From Dromaius novaehollandiae (Eukaryota > Chordata > Aves > Casuariiformes > Dromaiidae): DNA of 64,000 nucleotides. The stretch is taken from positions 2,976,001-3,040,000 of the forward strand of contig NW_026991398.1 in the NCBI RefSeq assembly GCF_036370855.1, written 5' to 3'. Made by a program: the position numbers and the translations under genes. Below, one piece after another: positions 32,068 through 43,680 of this stretch (position 1 is the first letter of the stretch; the number at the start of each line of letters is the position of its first letter). The notes beneath the pieces are model-generated. The model was not told where the DNA came from, searched no databases, and saw only the letters and a program-made list of their open reading frames with translations.

Positions 32068-33650
32068 TGTGTCAAGGGCGGTGGAGATTTCTCCTCACAG
32101 TGAACACTCAGCCATCCTCCTGCTCCTGACTGTCTTTAGCTTCTGAGTCGCTTCTCTCATCCTGGCCTGCAGGCAGCACCCTGAGTCTTGCTGCTCCTTT
32201 AAGAGCAGCTGCTCCTGGACAGAGCTGTCTCTCTGCAGCACCTGCCAGGTTGCCATGGGCTCCTGCAGTCCCAGGAGACAGACCCAGCTCAGGAGCAGAG
32301 GCCCAGCTGAAATGTGACTTGTTCTGTGCCCTGTGCATCCTCGAGATGTTGCTGGGGCTCCAGGGTTGACAGTTCCTGAAAGGCAGCAGGGTCACCCAAG
32401 GGAAATGTCCACTGAAGGACACTAAAATAATCACTGATGGTCCCTCCCTAAACAGTGGAGAGAGACTGATTTCAGGATTGCAGTTGGTCTCACCAGAGGA
32501 TGGTTATCTGAGAGAGGTGGAAATGTCTCACTCTAGAAGGTCCTGCTCCCACCTCATAAGAAGACAGGACACCTGCAAAAGACGAGAAGCCAGTTAATTG
32601 ACTTGTGCTTCAGGGAGTGATTTAGAGGAAGAAATCGATACATCTAATGCCCATTGAGAAGCCCCTTGGCATGGACTGGCATTCAGCCTCCTGTGCACTC
32701 CACAAATGCACAGGAGGTGGGATTCCCCTTGCCCAGGTTTTGTGGTGCATAACATGGGTGTCTGCAGGCAATCTCCTTGTCCAAGCTTCCACTGTGCTCA
32801 ATGGAGATGAAGGGGGGGGGGGGCGCCAGTTGTTTACGTACACACACACACTTTTGGACACTTGAGGTGCCAGAGGTGGTCCAACATGTGTGCGAGTGTC
32901 CCTTGCTCTGATGGAGCAGCTAAGAGACCCCCATCCTTGTGGAGCATCAGCTAGGGCCAGGTGGAGAATCTTCTTGGCCATCTGAAATGACACTTGATGT
33001 CTACTACTGCATGAGCTCCCCTCACTCTGAAGCTGAAAGATATGCAGATCTCCACCCTGCAAATACCTCGTGTAGTTTAGGGCAGGCACTTGAATTAATG
33101 CAATGACAAGAGGCCTGCGGGGCTGTCCAAAGCATGGGGTGTCCAGCAGGAAGGCACATCACACCAAGGTCTCCATTCATATACCTGCTCGTTTTCCTCT
33201 CCCAAAGCCTTTTCTCATTCCCAATGATAGGAACGGGGACCGTGCTAATGATTCAGCCACAGCATGGCTGGATCGCAGGCTGTTCAGGCCCAGGGACTTT
33301 CTCAGGGGCACCTTGTCCTTCCTGGACATCCGGTCACCTGTGTCACAGGCTCCAAGGTGCTGCAAAGTCACCTTGGGCACAGATGCTACAGGCTCAGCTC
33401 AGGCACCAAACACCTCTCCTGCCATGGCTGCATGGCCCAGCTCTGTTTGTCTCTGGCCTTGGGTACTGCAGGGTTTGCTCCCTTAGTGGGTGCCTCATAT
33501 TATCATTGTATCGCCATCTGCTATCTACATCAGCAGGTCTCTGTGCTGAACTTTGGCCTTTGCATACCTGGTGTCCTTTGCTCCTGGGAACAGGTTTCAC
33601 AGCAACAATGCTGTGCTCAGCCCTGGTGCCACAGCTGAGGTTCTGCAGCT
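32068..33650 (-). repeat. Receptor-unit upstream module, copy for the 29067 receptor
   Basis: Colinear, reading right to left, with 4900-6902. The candidate noncoding exon is about 32430-32068. A G10 run at 32813-32822 and a short CA run near 32840 interrupt the module. Upstream it meets a CR1 at about 33660, as the 59620 module does. Confidence 0.65.
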
Positions 33651-33659
33651 CAAATATAC

Positions 33660-34140
33660 ACAAATGCACAAAGCCTGGGCCACAAAACAAGAGGAAGGGG
33701 AGATGCACAAGCTGTTGCAGAACTACAAAAGCAACATTAGGCAACCTGAGGCAGTCTGTGGATCACAGACCCCAGTTCCTATGGGGAGACTTTAATCTCC
33801 CCGGCATATCCTGGGAGGGCAATGCCACAGGGTAGAAAGAGTACAAGAGGATTCTGGAGGGTGTGGAGGACAACTTCTGAGCACAGCTAAGCCAGATAGG
33901 TCAGCAACGGTGACAGGAGTGTGTCATGGACCAAGTCTTCTCTGATCCCATTTCTAGGTAAACAAAAGAGAAGAAGGTGATGGGGAACAGTCAGCATAGA
34001 TTTACTGAGGGGAAATGATGCCTCACCAGCCTGGTGGTCTTCTGTGTTAAAAGCACTGTGTACCTTGACTTTAGGAAGGCTGTTGACACTTTCTCCCACA
34101 GTATACTTGCATAGCAGTTAGTATGCAAGTTAGTCAGACA
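33660..34140 (+). mobile_element. CR1 LINE fragment with endonuclease and RT pieces
   Basis: In the plus strand, GDFNLPGISW (33795-33825 region) is the conserved endonuclease motif of CR1 ORF2. After an internal gap, the GNSQHRFT-like and DFRKAVDTFSHS-like reverse-transcriptase pieces follow near 33990-34105. Frameshifts and stops make it inactive. Confidence 0.75.
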
Positions 34141-34199
34141 GCAGTGTGCCCAGGCAGCAAGGAAGGCCAACTGCCTGAAACAGGCTGAAAGCCTCCGAC

Positions 34200-35510
34200 A
34201 GACCTGATGTCTTTGTCCCCTATAGCTGTTGTCTCTGCCACTGAGGCCTATGAGTAGACACCAGGGCCTCACTGTCCCCTTGTCCCCTGGGGAGCCCAGG
34301 AGGGCTCATGTCATTCTCTTGCATGAATATTGCACACCCCAACCTGCACGCTGCCCCCAGGAAGAGCCATGGAAAACACGTAGGGGAAAGGATCTCCCTT
34401 CCCAGGCTCTCAGTGTCCATGCTTGGACATTTTGTTTGAAAAACACACCAAGGGTTAACATGGTGTCAGAGCCACCTGCACATTTCCTTTGCCTACCTGT
34501 AATCAGTGATTACAATTTTCTGCTCTAATCAGCCCCCAATGAATCTTTGTTGCTAATGACCCTCAGTGGGATCTATTAACACTCTACAACAGTTTGGGAT
34601 TTGCTTCTGACTTGACTTGAACATTTTGCTCAATCTCCTTGCAATAGCTGAGGATCATGGACTCAGTACCAAATACACCATGGGGCTCATTACAATGCAA
34701 AAAGCCCTGATGAACCACGTCTCTCCCTGTAATTTTCTTCAAGTAATGTACAGCTAATTGGTTTCATCAGTGTAGCTGAAAGACAGTGACTTCAGTTAGA
34801 ACATAGTGTAAAGGGATCCCTGCTTTTAAAGGTTTTTAGGATTAGTATTCTTATTCAGCTTTCACAATAAGTGACAGCAACATTCTCCAAATGATATAGA
34901 TCCAGAGTGTCTCCTAAGGAAGTGTGGACATGCAGGAAAAGCAGTGTCCCAGACGTCAGACGCTGTATGGACAATCTTCTTCCCCATCTCCTTAAACCTG
35001 CCATTTCTCTCATCAGCCACCTGGGACTTGCATCACTCCTGTTAAAGTCAAACCTTTCTCCACTGAAGTCTGCAACAGAATGTTACAGCTCATATGCCCC
35101 ACTTCCCACCTGCTTCCCTTAGAGAACGAGCTGCAAATAGACACAGAAGAATTTTTCTTAATTGCAAGCCAGAAGGGATAAAAAAAAAAAAAAGGCATGC
35201 TATAGTTTCCTAAAATTAATTACACTCCTCAACTGTATGCTAAGTCCAAGCTGCCTCCAGTGAGGTCCCCTTTCCACAAGGGATAGCCTGGCTAGAAATG
35301 TTTTGGATAGATAGGAAATGCTAGATAGAAACAGAAGGAAGGACTTGCCCAGAGGAACAAGTTTTAAACTCCTCACAGTGCAAATCAGCAGCGCAGTATG
35401 GGAATGAACAAAGAGTAATGGAAGGAGTTACAGTGTTACAGTGCCCGGATAGGGTGCTGTAAAGGGGATGTTAGAAATTGTTAATGTAATCAGGACATGT
35501 GGAAAAAGAG
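34200..35510 (+). repeat. Direct duplicate of 61230-62640
   Basis: Colinear with 61230-62640. Landmarks are CTGCCCCCAGGAAGAGCC near 34350, TTTCTGCTCTAATCAGCCCC near 34518, GGGATTTGCTTCTGACTT near 34596 and CTCCTCAACTGTATG near 35225. No conserved open frame was seen. In both places it follows a plus-strand CR1 that itself follows a minus-strand receptor unit. Confidence 0.65.
35181..35194. repeat. Poly-A tract
   Basis: A run of about 14 A residues after GGGAT. The partner block near 62220 is A-rich but lacks the run. Confidence 0.8.
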
Positions 35511-36200
35511 GAGAGAGCCATACAGCTCCTGAGGGTCCTGCACCATGCTGGGGGCTGTGCTGCTCTTGGGCATCTTGGACCAGGTTGTGTTTCTGTACAA
35601 AAGTCTGGCAAACACTCTTTGCAAGCCCCTAGAGAGGAGGGATTTTTCTGGACACTCCGACAACCCAGGCAGGACTCAGGCATGTCAAGGGAAACCCATC
35701 CCACCCACACCAAACCCACTGCTCTCAATCCTGGGACCTTCCTGGCCCCTCCGACCAGGAGCAGGAGGGGGTTTGGGAGCATGACCACGTCCCAGACAAG
35801 CCTCTGTCAGGTCTTCAGCTCCACGACATGTCATAGCTTCAAGTGAGCTCTCTAAAGCAACACTTCCCATGGCCCTGGTGCACTGGCAAGACTTTGGGCA
35901 GACACCCAGGAGACAGGGCAGAGAAAGGACAGAGACCTCAGGGTGCACAGCGGGGCTCACAGTGTCACGAAGGGCGTGCCACGGGCTGGATAAGCAACTC
36001 AAAGAAGTAAACGAGTCCTTCCTTTTGCAATGAGTTGGAAAGCCCCATCTCTGACAGTATTCAAGGGGGATGGAGTCTCCCTTCTGCAAGAGTCACCCCA
36101 GGATTGTGCAAAGACTAGGAAGAGCAGGAAGGCTGGTTGTAGGGAAGTTCTCAAGCTTCAGCAGCTGCAGAGTTGGGAGCTGGTCACCTCACAAACTTCT
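35510..36200. other. No gene recognised
   Basis: Single-copy within the window. Overlapping frames of 79-134 codons occur on both strands without recognisable motifs. Confidence 0.25.
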
Positions 36201-37640
36201 GAATGATCCCAAATGCAGGTCCTGTGGCACTGCACCACCTTACAGGCTCTGCACTGGAGCCTGGACAGCAGCACTGTGGTGTGTGGGCATGTCCTGAGAC
36301 GCCCAGAGTCAAAACTGTGGGATATGCAGGGTGCCAGGACTGCACATCCCCCAAGTGTGACAATGTCCTGGAGGGGGTCCAGGGTGCAAGGGAATGTATG
36401 CAAGGGAGAAGCACTACCTTGAGGTGACACAGAAAAGCCCATGGACAAACTCACGTTAAAGATGAGAAACAGCTTTCCCCAGGCTCAGCCAAAAGGAATG
36501 CAGGACAAAATTCATGGGAAATGGAAAACCCCCAAATTTGCTATCTGGGCTGGCCCATGGCTTTGGAGCCTGGCAGGGACCAGGGTCCTGGAGAAAGCCC
36601 CATGGATGATGTGCATTAAGGGCATATTTACCCTTCTCTGGCATATCCTCTCTATCTTAAGCATTGCAGATGGAGAAACCTTGTGGTGGATTTTTAAAAA
36701 CTTTGGTGCCTAAAGGAGGAAGGCCATGTCCTCTCCCATGTTATCCTACTTTGACAAAAACAGCGACCCACAGCAGAAACCAGTTTTGAAGCTCACCAAA
36801 GCATCTCAGCCAAAGGCCACACTTTATGCTGTTTCATCCCACAAGACTTTGATCCTGCCTTTGAAAAATGCCAAACTTTAAACCAGCCTTGAAGCCGTGG
36901 ATTCCCACACAGGTCTGCCCTGTGCAGAGACCTGTCAGTGCAGGGTTGTGGAAGTGACTTCTCCAGTGCCCCATTTGAGATATTTCACAGCCTTTGACAC
37001 CATCTGGAGACATTCCTGAAGGATTTATCAGCAAGTTCTGGAAAATAACTGGGGTGAAGGGAGGTGACTGCTTCCCAGGACATGAGGGGAACTCTCTCTG
37101 CTCTCTCCCTGGCTGTGCCATCTCCATGGCAGTGACCTCCTGAGCCCCCAGATGACATGAGCTGAGGTCACAGTGGGATGTGCTGCATCACAGGGAGGTC
37201 TCCCTGATGCCACAGCAGTGCTCTCACTTCTCTGAGAGGCCTGGTTGCTGCTGGGCACCACTTTTGCATTCTCCACTGCTGGCCTTTGGAGCCACTCTGT
37301 GACAAGGACAGGGGATGAGAGCTGTGCTGGGACCCCTCACCAACAGGCAGAAGAGTAGGGACATGTTGGAGAGGAGTTTTGGGTGATGAGATGGGAAGAG
37401 TGTTCTTCCTCCTTGGCTGGAGAGACAAGCCGAGGGCAAGAGGACAAGCAAGATGGAGGACTGATGGACCAACACCATCAGCCCAGACTGCAGTTCCTTG
37501 TTCCCAGCACTCCTGCAGCTCTGCACTGAGGGTAAGGGCTTTGGGAGCTCCTTCCTGAGGGGTCACACAGGGACTGTTAACGGCAAAAAGGGCTGTGGAT
37601 CTCAGGCTGGGGGGGGATGGCTGCAAAGGGTGGGGGCTGC
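36200..37640 (+). repeat. Duplicated intergenic block (partner 12310-13800)
   Basis: Second copy of the block that precedes a CpG cassette. The order of landmarks is the same as in 12310-13800. Frames across it are not conserved between the copies. Confidence 0.65.
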
Positions 37641-38115
37641 CGTGACAGCCCTGTTGTAGGGTCCCAGTGGGGCCGAAGGGGCGGGTGGATGCTGCCCTGC
37701 CCTGCCCTGCCCGGGGGCAGAGGGCCCTGTCCACAGGTTCTGGCACCCCAGCCACGCCCAGGGCCCCCGCACTGGTGCCAGGGCCGGCACCAGCACCAGC
37801 CCCGGGGCTGCTCCTGCGCACCTGGCATGGTCCCCAGGCGCAGGGCAGCCAGGAGCCCTGTGGGGCCCCTGCAGCAGAGCCCAGACCCTGCGGGGCAGCA
37901 GCCGGGCCCCAGGGCCCCGCACTGCCCAGGCACATGGCGATGGGATGCCCCCAGGCCCCGCTGCGCCCCACCACACCCCAGCTGCCGCCCACAACATGGA
38001 GCCTCACGACGCAAGGGGGAGGGGAGGGGAGGGCCTGCCGGCCTGGTCACAGAGGGCTGCGGTGTTGCCATGGCATCACCCCCAGTGCTGCCCTCCAATT
38101 GGCTGGCAAGGGGAG
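37640..38115. promoter_or_regulatory. CpG-rich promoter-like cassette, copy 3 (3' part deleted)
   Basis: Same order of elements as copy 2 up to the inverted CCAAT near 38098. Then about 300 bases present in copy 2 (roughly 14330-14630, including its CCAAT near 14353) are missing at about 38117. The copy has fewer CpGs than copies 1 and 2, as expected after methylation decay. Confidence 0.4.
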
Positions 38116-38709
38116 GAGGCCGGTGCCATTAGCCCTGCTCCCAGGCCGGGCTGCAGAGCTCCTGAATCCCGGCTCTGCTGGTTCCACCCGCTGGGATGCC
38201 CTGGCCGCAGTCCTTCCCCGTGTCTCAGAGTGTCAGGGCCCCAAGCAGGAGAGTGCTTGTTGTCCTGGGGGTGTGGAGGATTTGCTGGGTGTGTTCAGCA
38301 CTGGGGCAGGAACCAGACTTGGGAGTTGTGGGAAGGCTTCTCCCTCTGCCTGGGACATGAGGCCCTGCTGTCTGCAGCTCCATGGTCACTGCTCCCATGC
38401 AATCCTGCTGTTAGGAGATGTTGCCCAGAATTACTTGCAGGCCTTTCTGCAATTGCTAAGTTTCAGGGGCCAGGTGGAGGTGCTGCCTAGGCAGAAGCTG
38501 ATGTTCTCTTGGGGCAGTAACTGGTGCGTAATGGGTGTTTTGCTGCACTGTGATCGTTGCAAGGCCCCGGGGCGAGTCTGGGCGGCCGCTCAGGAGGTGG
38601 CTGAGCCTTGGGGGAGGCAGGGGCAGCTGCAGGTGGCAATAGCCGCGTGGCCGGGCTGTGGGCAGGGAGGTCACGGCTGTCTGCGAGAGCTGGGCCAGGA
38701 GATCCCCAG

Positions 38710-39650
38710 TGTCAAATCAGCTCTTGGTCAGTAGCTGCCAGGCCAGCAGGAGACACGTGGCTCGGCTGTTGATTGCGAGGTCACTTCTGCTGGAGTCCCT
38801 GATAGGCTATCAGCAGGAACAAGGCTTGGCTGTTGATGGTGAGGTCACTTGTGACTGATGAACTGATTGGATAGCATGAGGGCTGTGGCTGGAAAGGAGA
38901 CTGTGAGGTCACTTCCAGCTGAGCAGTGGTTGGGGCAGCAGCAGGTCCATGGCTGGGACATGTGCTTTGGAGCTCACTTCTGCCTGAGCAGCTGATAGGT
39001 TATCATTTGGCTCATGGCTGGGGAGGTTATCATGAGGTAACTGCAGTCTCAGAGGCTCATAGTCCAGTGACAGGCACATGGCTGTGAAGGGGACTGTGAG
39101 GTCATCTCCTTCTGAGTCCCTGATAGGCCAGCAGCAGGCCCCTGCCTGGGAAGGTCCTTGTGAGGTCACTGCAGACAGAGCAGCTGGCAGGCCAGCAGCT
39201 GGCACCTGGCTGGGAACTGACTCGGAGGTCCCTCCTGTCCCAGCAGCCTCCAGGGCTGCAGCAGGCGCCTGGCTGTAAAGGTGCCTGTGAGGTGCCTTCT
39301 GGGTGAGAAGCCGATAGGCCAGCAGCAGTCTGTGAAGTGGGGAATGTGCTGGTGAGGACAGTTGTGTGTCCTGTCTGTCTGTGATAAGACAGTAGCAGGC
39401 CCCTCGCTGGGAACTGACTTTGAGGTCCTTTCCTCCAGAGCAGCAGGGAGGCCAGCAGCAGCCACGTGGTGGAGAGATGTTTGTGAGCTCAGCTCTGTCT
39501 CAGTGCCTGACAGACTGTGTGGAGGCACATTGCTGGGAGGGTCGCTGTGAGGTCACTTGTCTGTGCAAGGCTAGCACTTGGCTAATGGCTTGGGCATTTG
39601 CTTGTGAGGTCACTTCTGCCTGAGTCCCTGATAGGCCAGCAGCAGGCAGA
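38710..39650 (+). repeat. ~65-bp tandem repeat array, copy 3
   Basis: About 15 units, matching copies 1 and 2 unit for unit up to 39650, where an LTR-like element begins. It therefore lacks the tail of units seen after about 16150 in copy 2. Confidence 0.8.
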
Positions 39651-39651
39651 T

Positions 39652-40002
39652 TGTTGGGGACCAAGGTTGAGTGATGCTGTGTAGGACAGCAGAGGATCTC
39701 TAAGGCAGAAAGTAATGATCTGGTAACTATGATTTGTGTCCAGAATGTGTGCACGTGAGTTGCCAGTGAGCATGTGTCTTCCTGCCTACGTGTCAGCAGC
39801 TGCGGTGGGCCTGTCCTGCTAGACTGTCCTGCCTGCCTGCTGGGCATCAGGAGATGCCTTCTACCTATCACAGGATGCCACAATGCCAAGGAGATACCTG
39901 GAGGGGTGGTTGAGCCTGATGGCTATATAACCAGCCATTGTGTTTTCAATAAAGGCTTCTCTTGCACCATTCTTCTTGTGGTCTGTGTCGTTGAATGCCA
40001 CA
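39652..40002 (+). mobile_element. Solo-LTR-like element at the end of array copy 3
   Basis: Starts TGTTGGGGACC and ends GAATGCCACA. It contains TATATAA at 39924-39930 and AATAAA at 39948-39953, the closely spaced TATA/poly(A) layout of avian LTRs with a short R region. No internal retroviral sequence or primer-binding site follows, so a solo LTR is likely. The target-site duplication is unclear: GGCAGA occurs at 39645-39650 and 40009-40014 but does not fit exact TG/CA ends. Confidence 0.6.
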
Positions 40003-40029
40003 GTACGGGGCAGACACCATAGGGTCTCT

Positions 40030-40680
40030 CAAAGGGGTTTGGGGCCTGTGTGCCAGCAACTGAATACCACCACCATGGCATGGAGGGAAGGTCCGTCCTG
40101 GCTACCTCCAGGGTGCTGCAGGACTGGGAGGCACTTCACACCAGAGTCTCCACTCGTGTGCCTATGCTTTCAAACCCTGACAGTTCTCCTTTTCCTGAAT
40201 CTTCTCTCCCACTGATGGTATGAACAGTGAACATGCTAATGATGTCCACAGCATGGCTAGATCAAAGGCTATGCTATACCAGGGACCTTTTCAGCAGCAG
40301 CTTGCCTTTCTTGGACATCCTCTTCACCTCTGTCGCAGGCCCCAAAGTGCTTCAGAGTCACCTGGGGCTGCAAATCCCTCTCCTAGCTGGGTTGCGTGGC
40401 CCAGCTGTGTTTCTCTCTGGCTTTGGGGACTGCAGGTTTGCTCTCTTCATCAGCACCTTCTTTCAGCATCCCATTGCCATGTGCCACCCACTCCAGCATG
40501 TCTCTGCTATGGAGCAAAGCCTTTGCACATGTGACATCCTGGGCACTCAGTAACAGGTTTCCCTGTCATAAGGCTGCACTTGGACCTGGTGCCACAGCTG
40601 AGGTGCTGCAGCTCCAATGTGTACAAATGCCCTCAGCCTGGGGCACAGGCAAGAGGAGCTGGAGCTGTGCATGCTGTCAC
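40030..40680 (-). repeat. Displaced piece of receptor upstream module
   Basis: Matches the distal part of the upstream module (33110-33650 and 59150-59600) in the minus orientation, although the next receptor (42745) is on the plus strand. It ends at about 40680 without an exon or receptor. Confidence 0.6.
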
Positions 40681-40965
40681 GGCAGTGTGGCATTGGTGGA
40701 GTAGCTGCTGAGACATGGAGGGACAGCTTGTGTGATTACAGAGCTGCAATTGATGGCTACAAGTTCTTCAGGAGAGACCAGGAGGGAAGGTGAGGAGGGA
40801 GGATGTCCTTTGTGTGAAGAGGAAGCTCAGCTGTACGGAGCTCTTCCATGGGATGCGCAAAGGGAGGCAGCCTTGAAGGGTAGAGGAGCTCAGGGGTTTG
40901 GACAATAGAGACCTGCTGAAGATGTGCAAGGAAAAGTGGCAAGGTGCGCACAGGGGGCAGAAAAA
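40680..40965. other. No gene recognised
   Basis: About 285 bases between two module pieces. Its GAGCTCTTCCATGGGATG segment near 40840 resembles, in inverted form, 4980-5000 (CCATGGAAGAGCTCC), so it is probably more module-derived DNA. Confidence 0.35.
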
Positions 40966-41935
40966 CCCCATGCCAAAATATTCACCTATGGTCCCTCTCT
41001 AAACAGAGGACAGAAACCCATTCCGGCATTGTAGTTTGTCTCATCAGAGGATGGTTATCTGTGATAGGTGGAAATGTCCCACTCTGCAAGCCCCTCTTCC
41101 CATCTCTTCACTAGGCAGGACACCTAGATGGGGACAAGAAGGGAGGGGACACATGGTTCAGGTATTGATTCAGATGAGTCAGTCTGGGCATCTTATGCCA
41201 GTTTAGAAGGCTCTGGGCTGGACTGGGATTCAGCAGACTCCTTTGAACTCCACAAGCACACTGGAGGTGCGATTCCCCTTGCCCAAGCTGAAGTGAGCAC
41301 AACATAGGTGTCTGCATGGGAGCTGCTTGTCTAAGCTCCCACTGTAATTGCTGGAGATGGAGGGTGGGAGCCAGTTGCCCATAAACAAGCACCTGGGGAC
41401 ATTTGAAGAGACAGAGGTGGTCCAAGGCATGTGCCAGTGTCTGCTTGCTCTGATGGAGCGACTATGAGCAAGATCCTCCTAGAGGATTCCCCACCAGGTG
41501 GGGAATTTCCTTGGCCATCTCAAATGACCCCAGATGCCTAATACTGCTAGACCACCACTCACTATGAAGTCGAGACATACGGGGATCCCTGCAGTGCAAA
41601 ATCCTAACGTAATTCAGTGCAGACCCTTGATTTAATGACGTAGAAATAGGCTGGCAGGGCCATGTCGGATGCCTGGGTTATCCAGCACAACTGCATTTTT
41701 CTAGCAGATACACCATGGGACCCACAGGAAAGCCATGGCTTTTTGGAGTGGTGCTGGACAAGTGCCCCAGGCCATCTCCGGTTTCCCACCTGTGTCCAAA
41801 CAAATGAATCCTACCTCTGCCTTTAGGCACAGTCTGTACTGTCCACATCCATGTGTGCAGTGTAAATGGGAGGCGCAGCATACCAAAGTCTCCACTCTAC
41901 TCTCTGCACTCTCAAACCCTTCTTGCTCTTCTCTG
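40965..41935 (-). repeat. Second displaced, inverted piece of receptor upstream module
   Basis: Colinear with 51880-52800 and 58270-59220, so in minus-strand unit orientation, yet it sits upstream of a plus-strand receptor. The part with the noncoding exon and its donor is missing at the left end. Confidence 0.65.
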
Positions 41936-41944
41936 TACTTGCGG

Positions 41945-42245
41945 AGGAGAGGAGAGTAGTGGATGTTATTTACCACAATTTTAGCAAGGTGTTTGATACT
42001 GTCTCACATTGTTTTCTCGTATACAAGTAAGCATTACAATACACTGGGTAGACAATTGGGTGGGTAAAAAGCTGGTTGGATGATCATGCTCAGAGGGTTT
42101 TTGTGAATGGGTTGTGCTTTACCTGGAAGACGGTGACAAACGGAGTATGCAGGGGTCTCTACTGGGATCTGTCCTGCTTAACACGTTCATCAGTGACCAG
42201 GAAGACACAACTCTCAACACATTTCTTTCCACAACAAAAATAACA
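41945..42245 (+). mobile_element. CR1 LINE fragment (RT segment) with A-rich tail
   Basis: VVDVIYHNFSKVFDTVSH-like sequence (about 41955-42010) and the following KLVG and NGLCFTWKT segments are CR1 reverse transcriptase. It is followed by A tracts at 42246-42258 and 42282-42297. It lies exactly between the inverted module pieces and the receptor intron of 42745. Confidence 0.7.
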
Positions 42246-42299
42246 AAAAAAAAAAAATCAGTTGCATTATTGTACTATAGGAAAAAAAAAAAAAAAAGG

Positions 42300-42716
42300 T
42301 TAGAAGAAGGGCATGAGCTGCAGTCAGGCTGCAGCTGGCATTCCTCAGCTCTCAGCAGTGTCATTTCTTTCTGGGTAACATGAATGCAATTGTCCTCTAC
42401 CTCCGAGGTGTAAGCACAGGGCAACTGGGAACAAGGGGGATGGACAGGCGAGCCCTCCTGCCTCTGCACTAAAGCCAGAGTGATTCCTTTTGCCTCCCAG
42501 GAGTCACAGCTGTTCACTCTGAGTGCAGCTGCAATGCTGAGGATCTCTATGTCCTCACAGCAAGCTCAGCTAGCACAAACCAGAACTCAAGCCATGGAGC
42601 TCAATGACAGTCCTACTGAGATGGGGAGAAATGAAATGCTTGTGTTTGCAGGGGTTTATGAGAAAATATTGTTCACAGAAGTCTGTCCTAACTTGTCAAT
42701 GTCTCTTCTTCCTTAG
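42300..42716 (+). other. Remaining 3' part of the 42745 receptor's upstream intron
   Basis: From about 42410 it is colinear with the end of the 8937 intron (8350 onwards). The acceptor TTCTTCCTTAG ends at 42716. No partner donor in plus orientation is visible upstream, because the CR1 and inverted modules replace that region. Confidence 0.5.
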
Positions 42717-42744
42717 AAAATCCTCCTATATCCTATAGGAGCAA

Positions 42745-43680
42745 ATGTCCAACAGCAGCTCCCTCAACAAGTTCCTCCTCCTGGCATTTGCGGACACACG
42801 GGAGCTGCAGCTCTTGCCCTTCTTGCCCTTCCTGGGCGTCTACCTGGCTGCCCTCCTGGGCAACGGCCTCATCATCACAGCCATAGCCTGCGACCACCAC
42901 CTCCACACCCCCATGTACTTCTTCCTCCTCAACCTCTCCATCCTGGACCCTGCTTCCATCTCCATCACTGTCCCCAAATCCATGGCCAATTCCCTGTGGG
43001 ACACCAGGGCCATTTCCTACTCAGGATGTGCTGCCCAGGTCTTTCTGCTTCTCTTTTCATTGTCAGCAGAGTGCTCTCTTCTCACTGTTATGGCCTATGA
43101 CCGATTTGCTGCCACCTGCAGACCCCTGCACTACGGGACCCTCATGGGCAGCAGAGCTTGTGTCCAAATGGCAGCAGCTGCCTGGGCCAGTGGTTTTCTC
43201 TATGCTCTCCTGCACACTGGGAACACATTTTCTATACCACTCTGCCATGGCAATGTTGTGGAGCAGTTCTTCTGTGCAGTTCCCCAGATCCTCAAGCTCT
43301 CCTGCTCAGACTCCTACCTCAGGGAAGTTGGACTTATTGTGGTTAGTGCCTGTTTAGCCTTTGGGTGTTTCATTTTCATCGTGCTGTCCTACGTGCAGAT
43401 CTTCACTGCTGTGCTGAGGATCCCCTCTGAGCAGGGCCAGCACAAAGCCTTTTCCATGTGCCTCCCACACCTGGCTGTGGTCTCCTTGCTCATCAGCACT
43501 GTCATGTTTGCCTACCTGAAGCCCCCCTCCATCTCCTCCCCAGCTCTGGATCTGGTGGTGTCTGTTCTGTACGTGGTGGTGCCTCCAGCAGTGAACCCCC
43601 TCCTCTACAGCATGAGGAACAAGGAGATCCAGGAGGCAGTGAGGAAACTCTTTCAGCTGGTACTAGTTCAGCAGCAATGA
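42745..43680 (+). CDS. Olfactory receptor, family 14 (14J1-like), intact
   Basis: Intact 311-residue class A GPCR of the avian odorant receptor type, which couples odorant binding to G-protein signalling in olfactory neurons. Visible marks: N-glycosylation site NSS at 3-5, GN 39-40 in TM1, LHTPMYFFLLNLS 53-65, Cys95 and the extracellular-loop-2 cysteines 167, 177 and 187, KAFSMCLPHL 234-243 and PPAVNPLLYSMRN 280-292. The start MSNSSSLNKF matches all paralogs, and the length is exactly the paralog length. Oddities: the usual MAYDRYVAIC after TM3 is MAYDRFAATC, changing the tyrosine of DRY and two neighbours, and FADTREL is followed by LPFLPFLG, with two prolines entering TM1. Its upstream exon region is rearranged, so expression is uncertain. 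Confidence 0.95.
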   Translation: MSNSSSLNKFLLLAFADTRELQLLPFLPFLGVYLAALLGNGLIITAIACDHHLHTPMYFFLLNLSILDPASISITVPKSMANSLWDTRAISYSGCAAQVFLLLFSLSAECSLLTVMAYDRFAATCRPLHYGTLMGSRACVQMAAAAWASGFLYALLHTGNTFSIPLCHGNVVEQFFCAVPQILKLSCSDSYLREVGLIVVSACLAFGCFIFIVLSYVQIFTAVLRIPSEQGQHKAFSMCLPHLAVVSLLISTVMFAYLKPPSISSPALDLVVSVLYVVVPPAVNPLLYSMRNKEIQEAVRKLFQLVLVQQQ

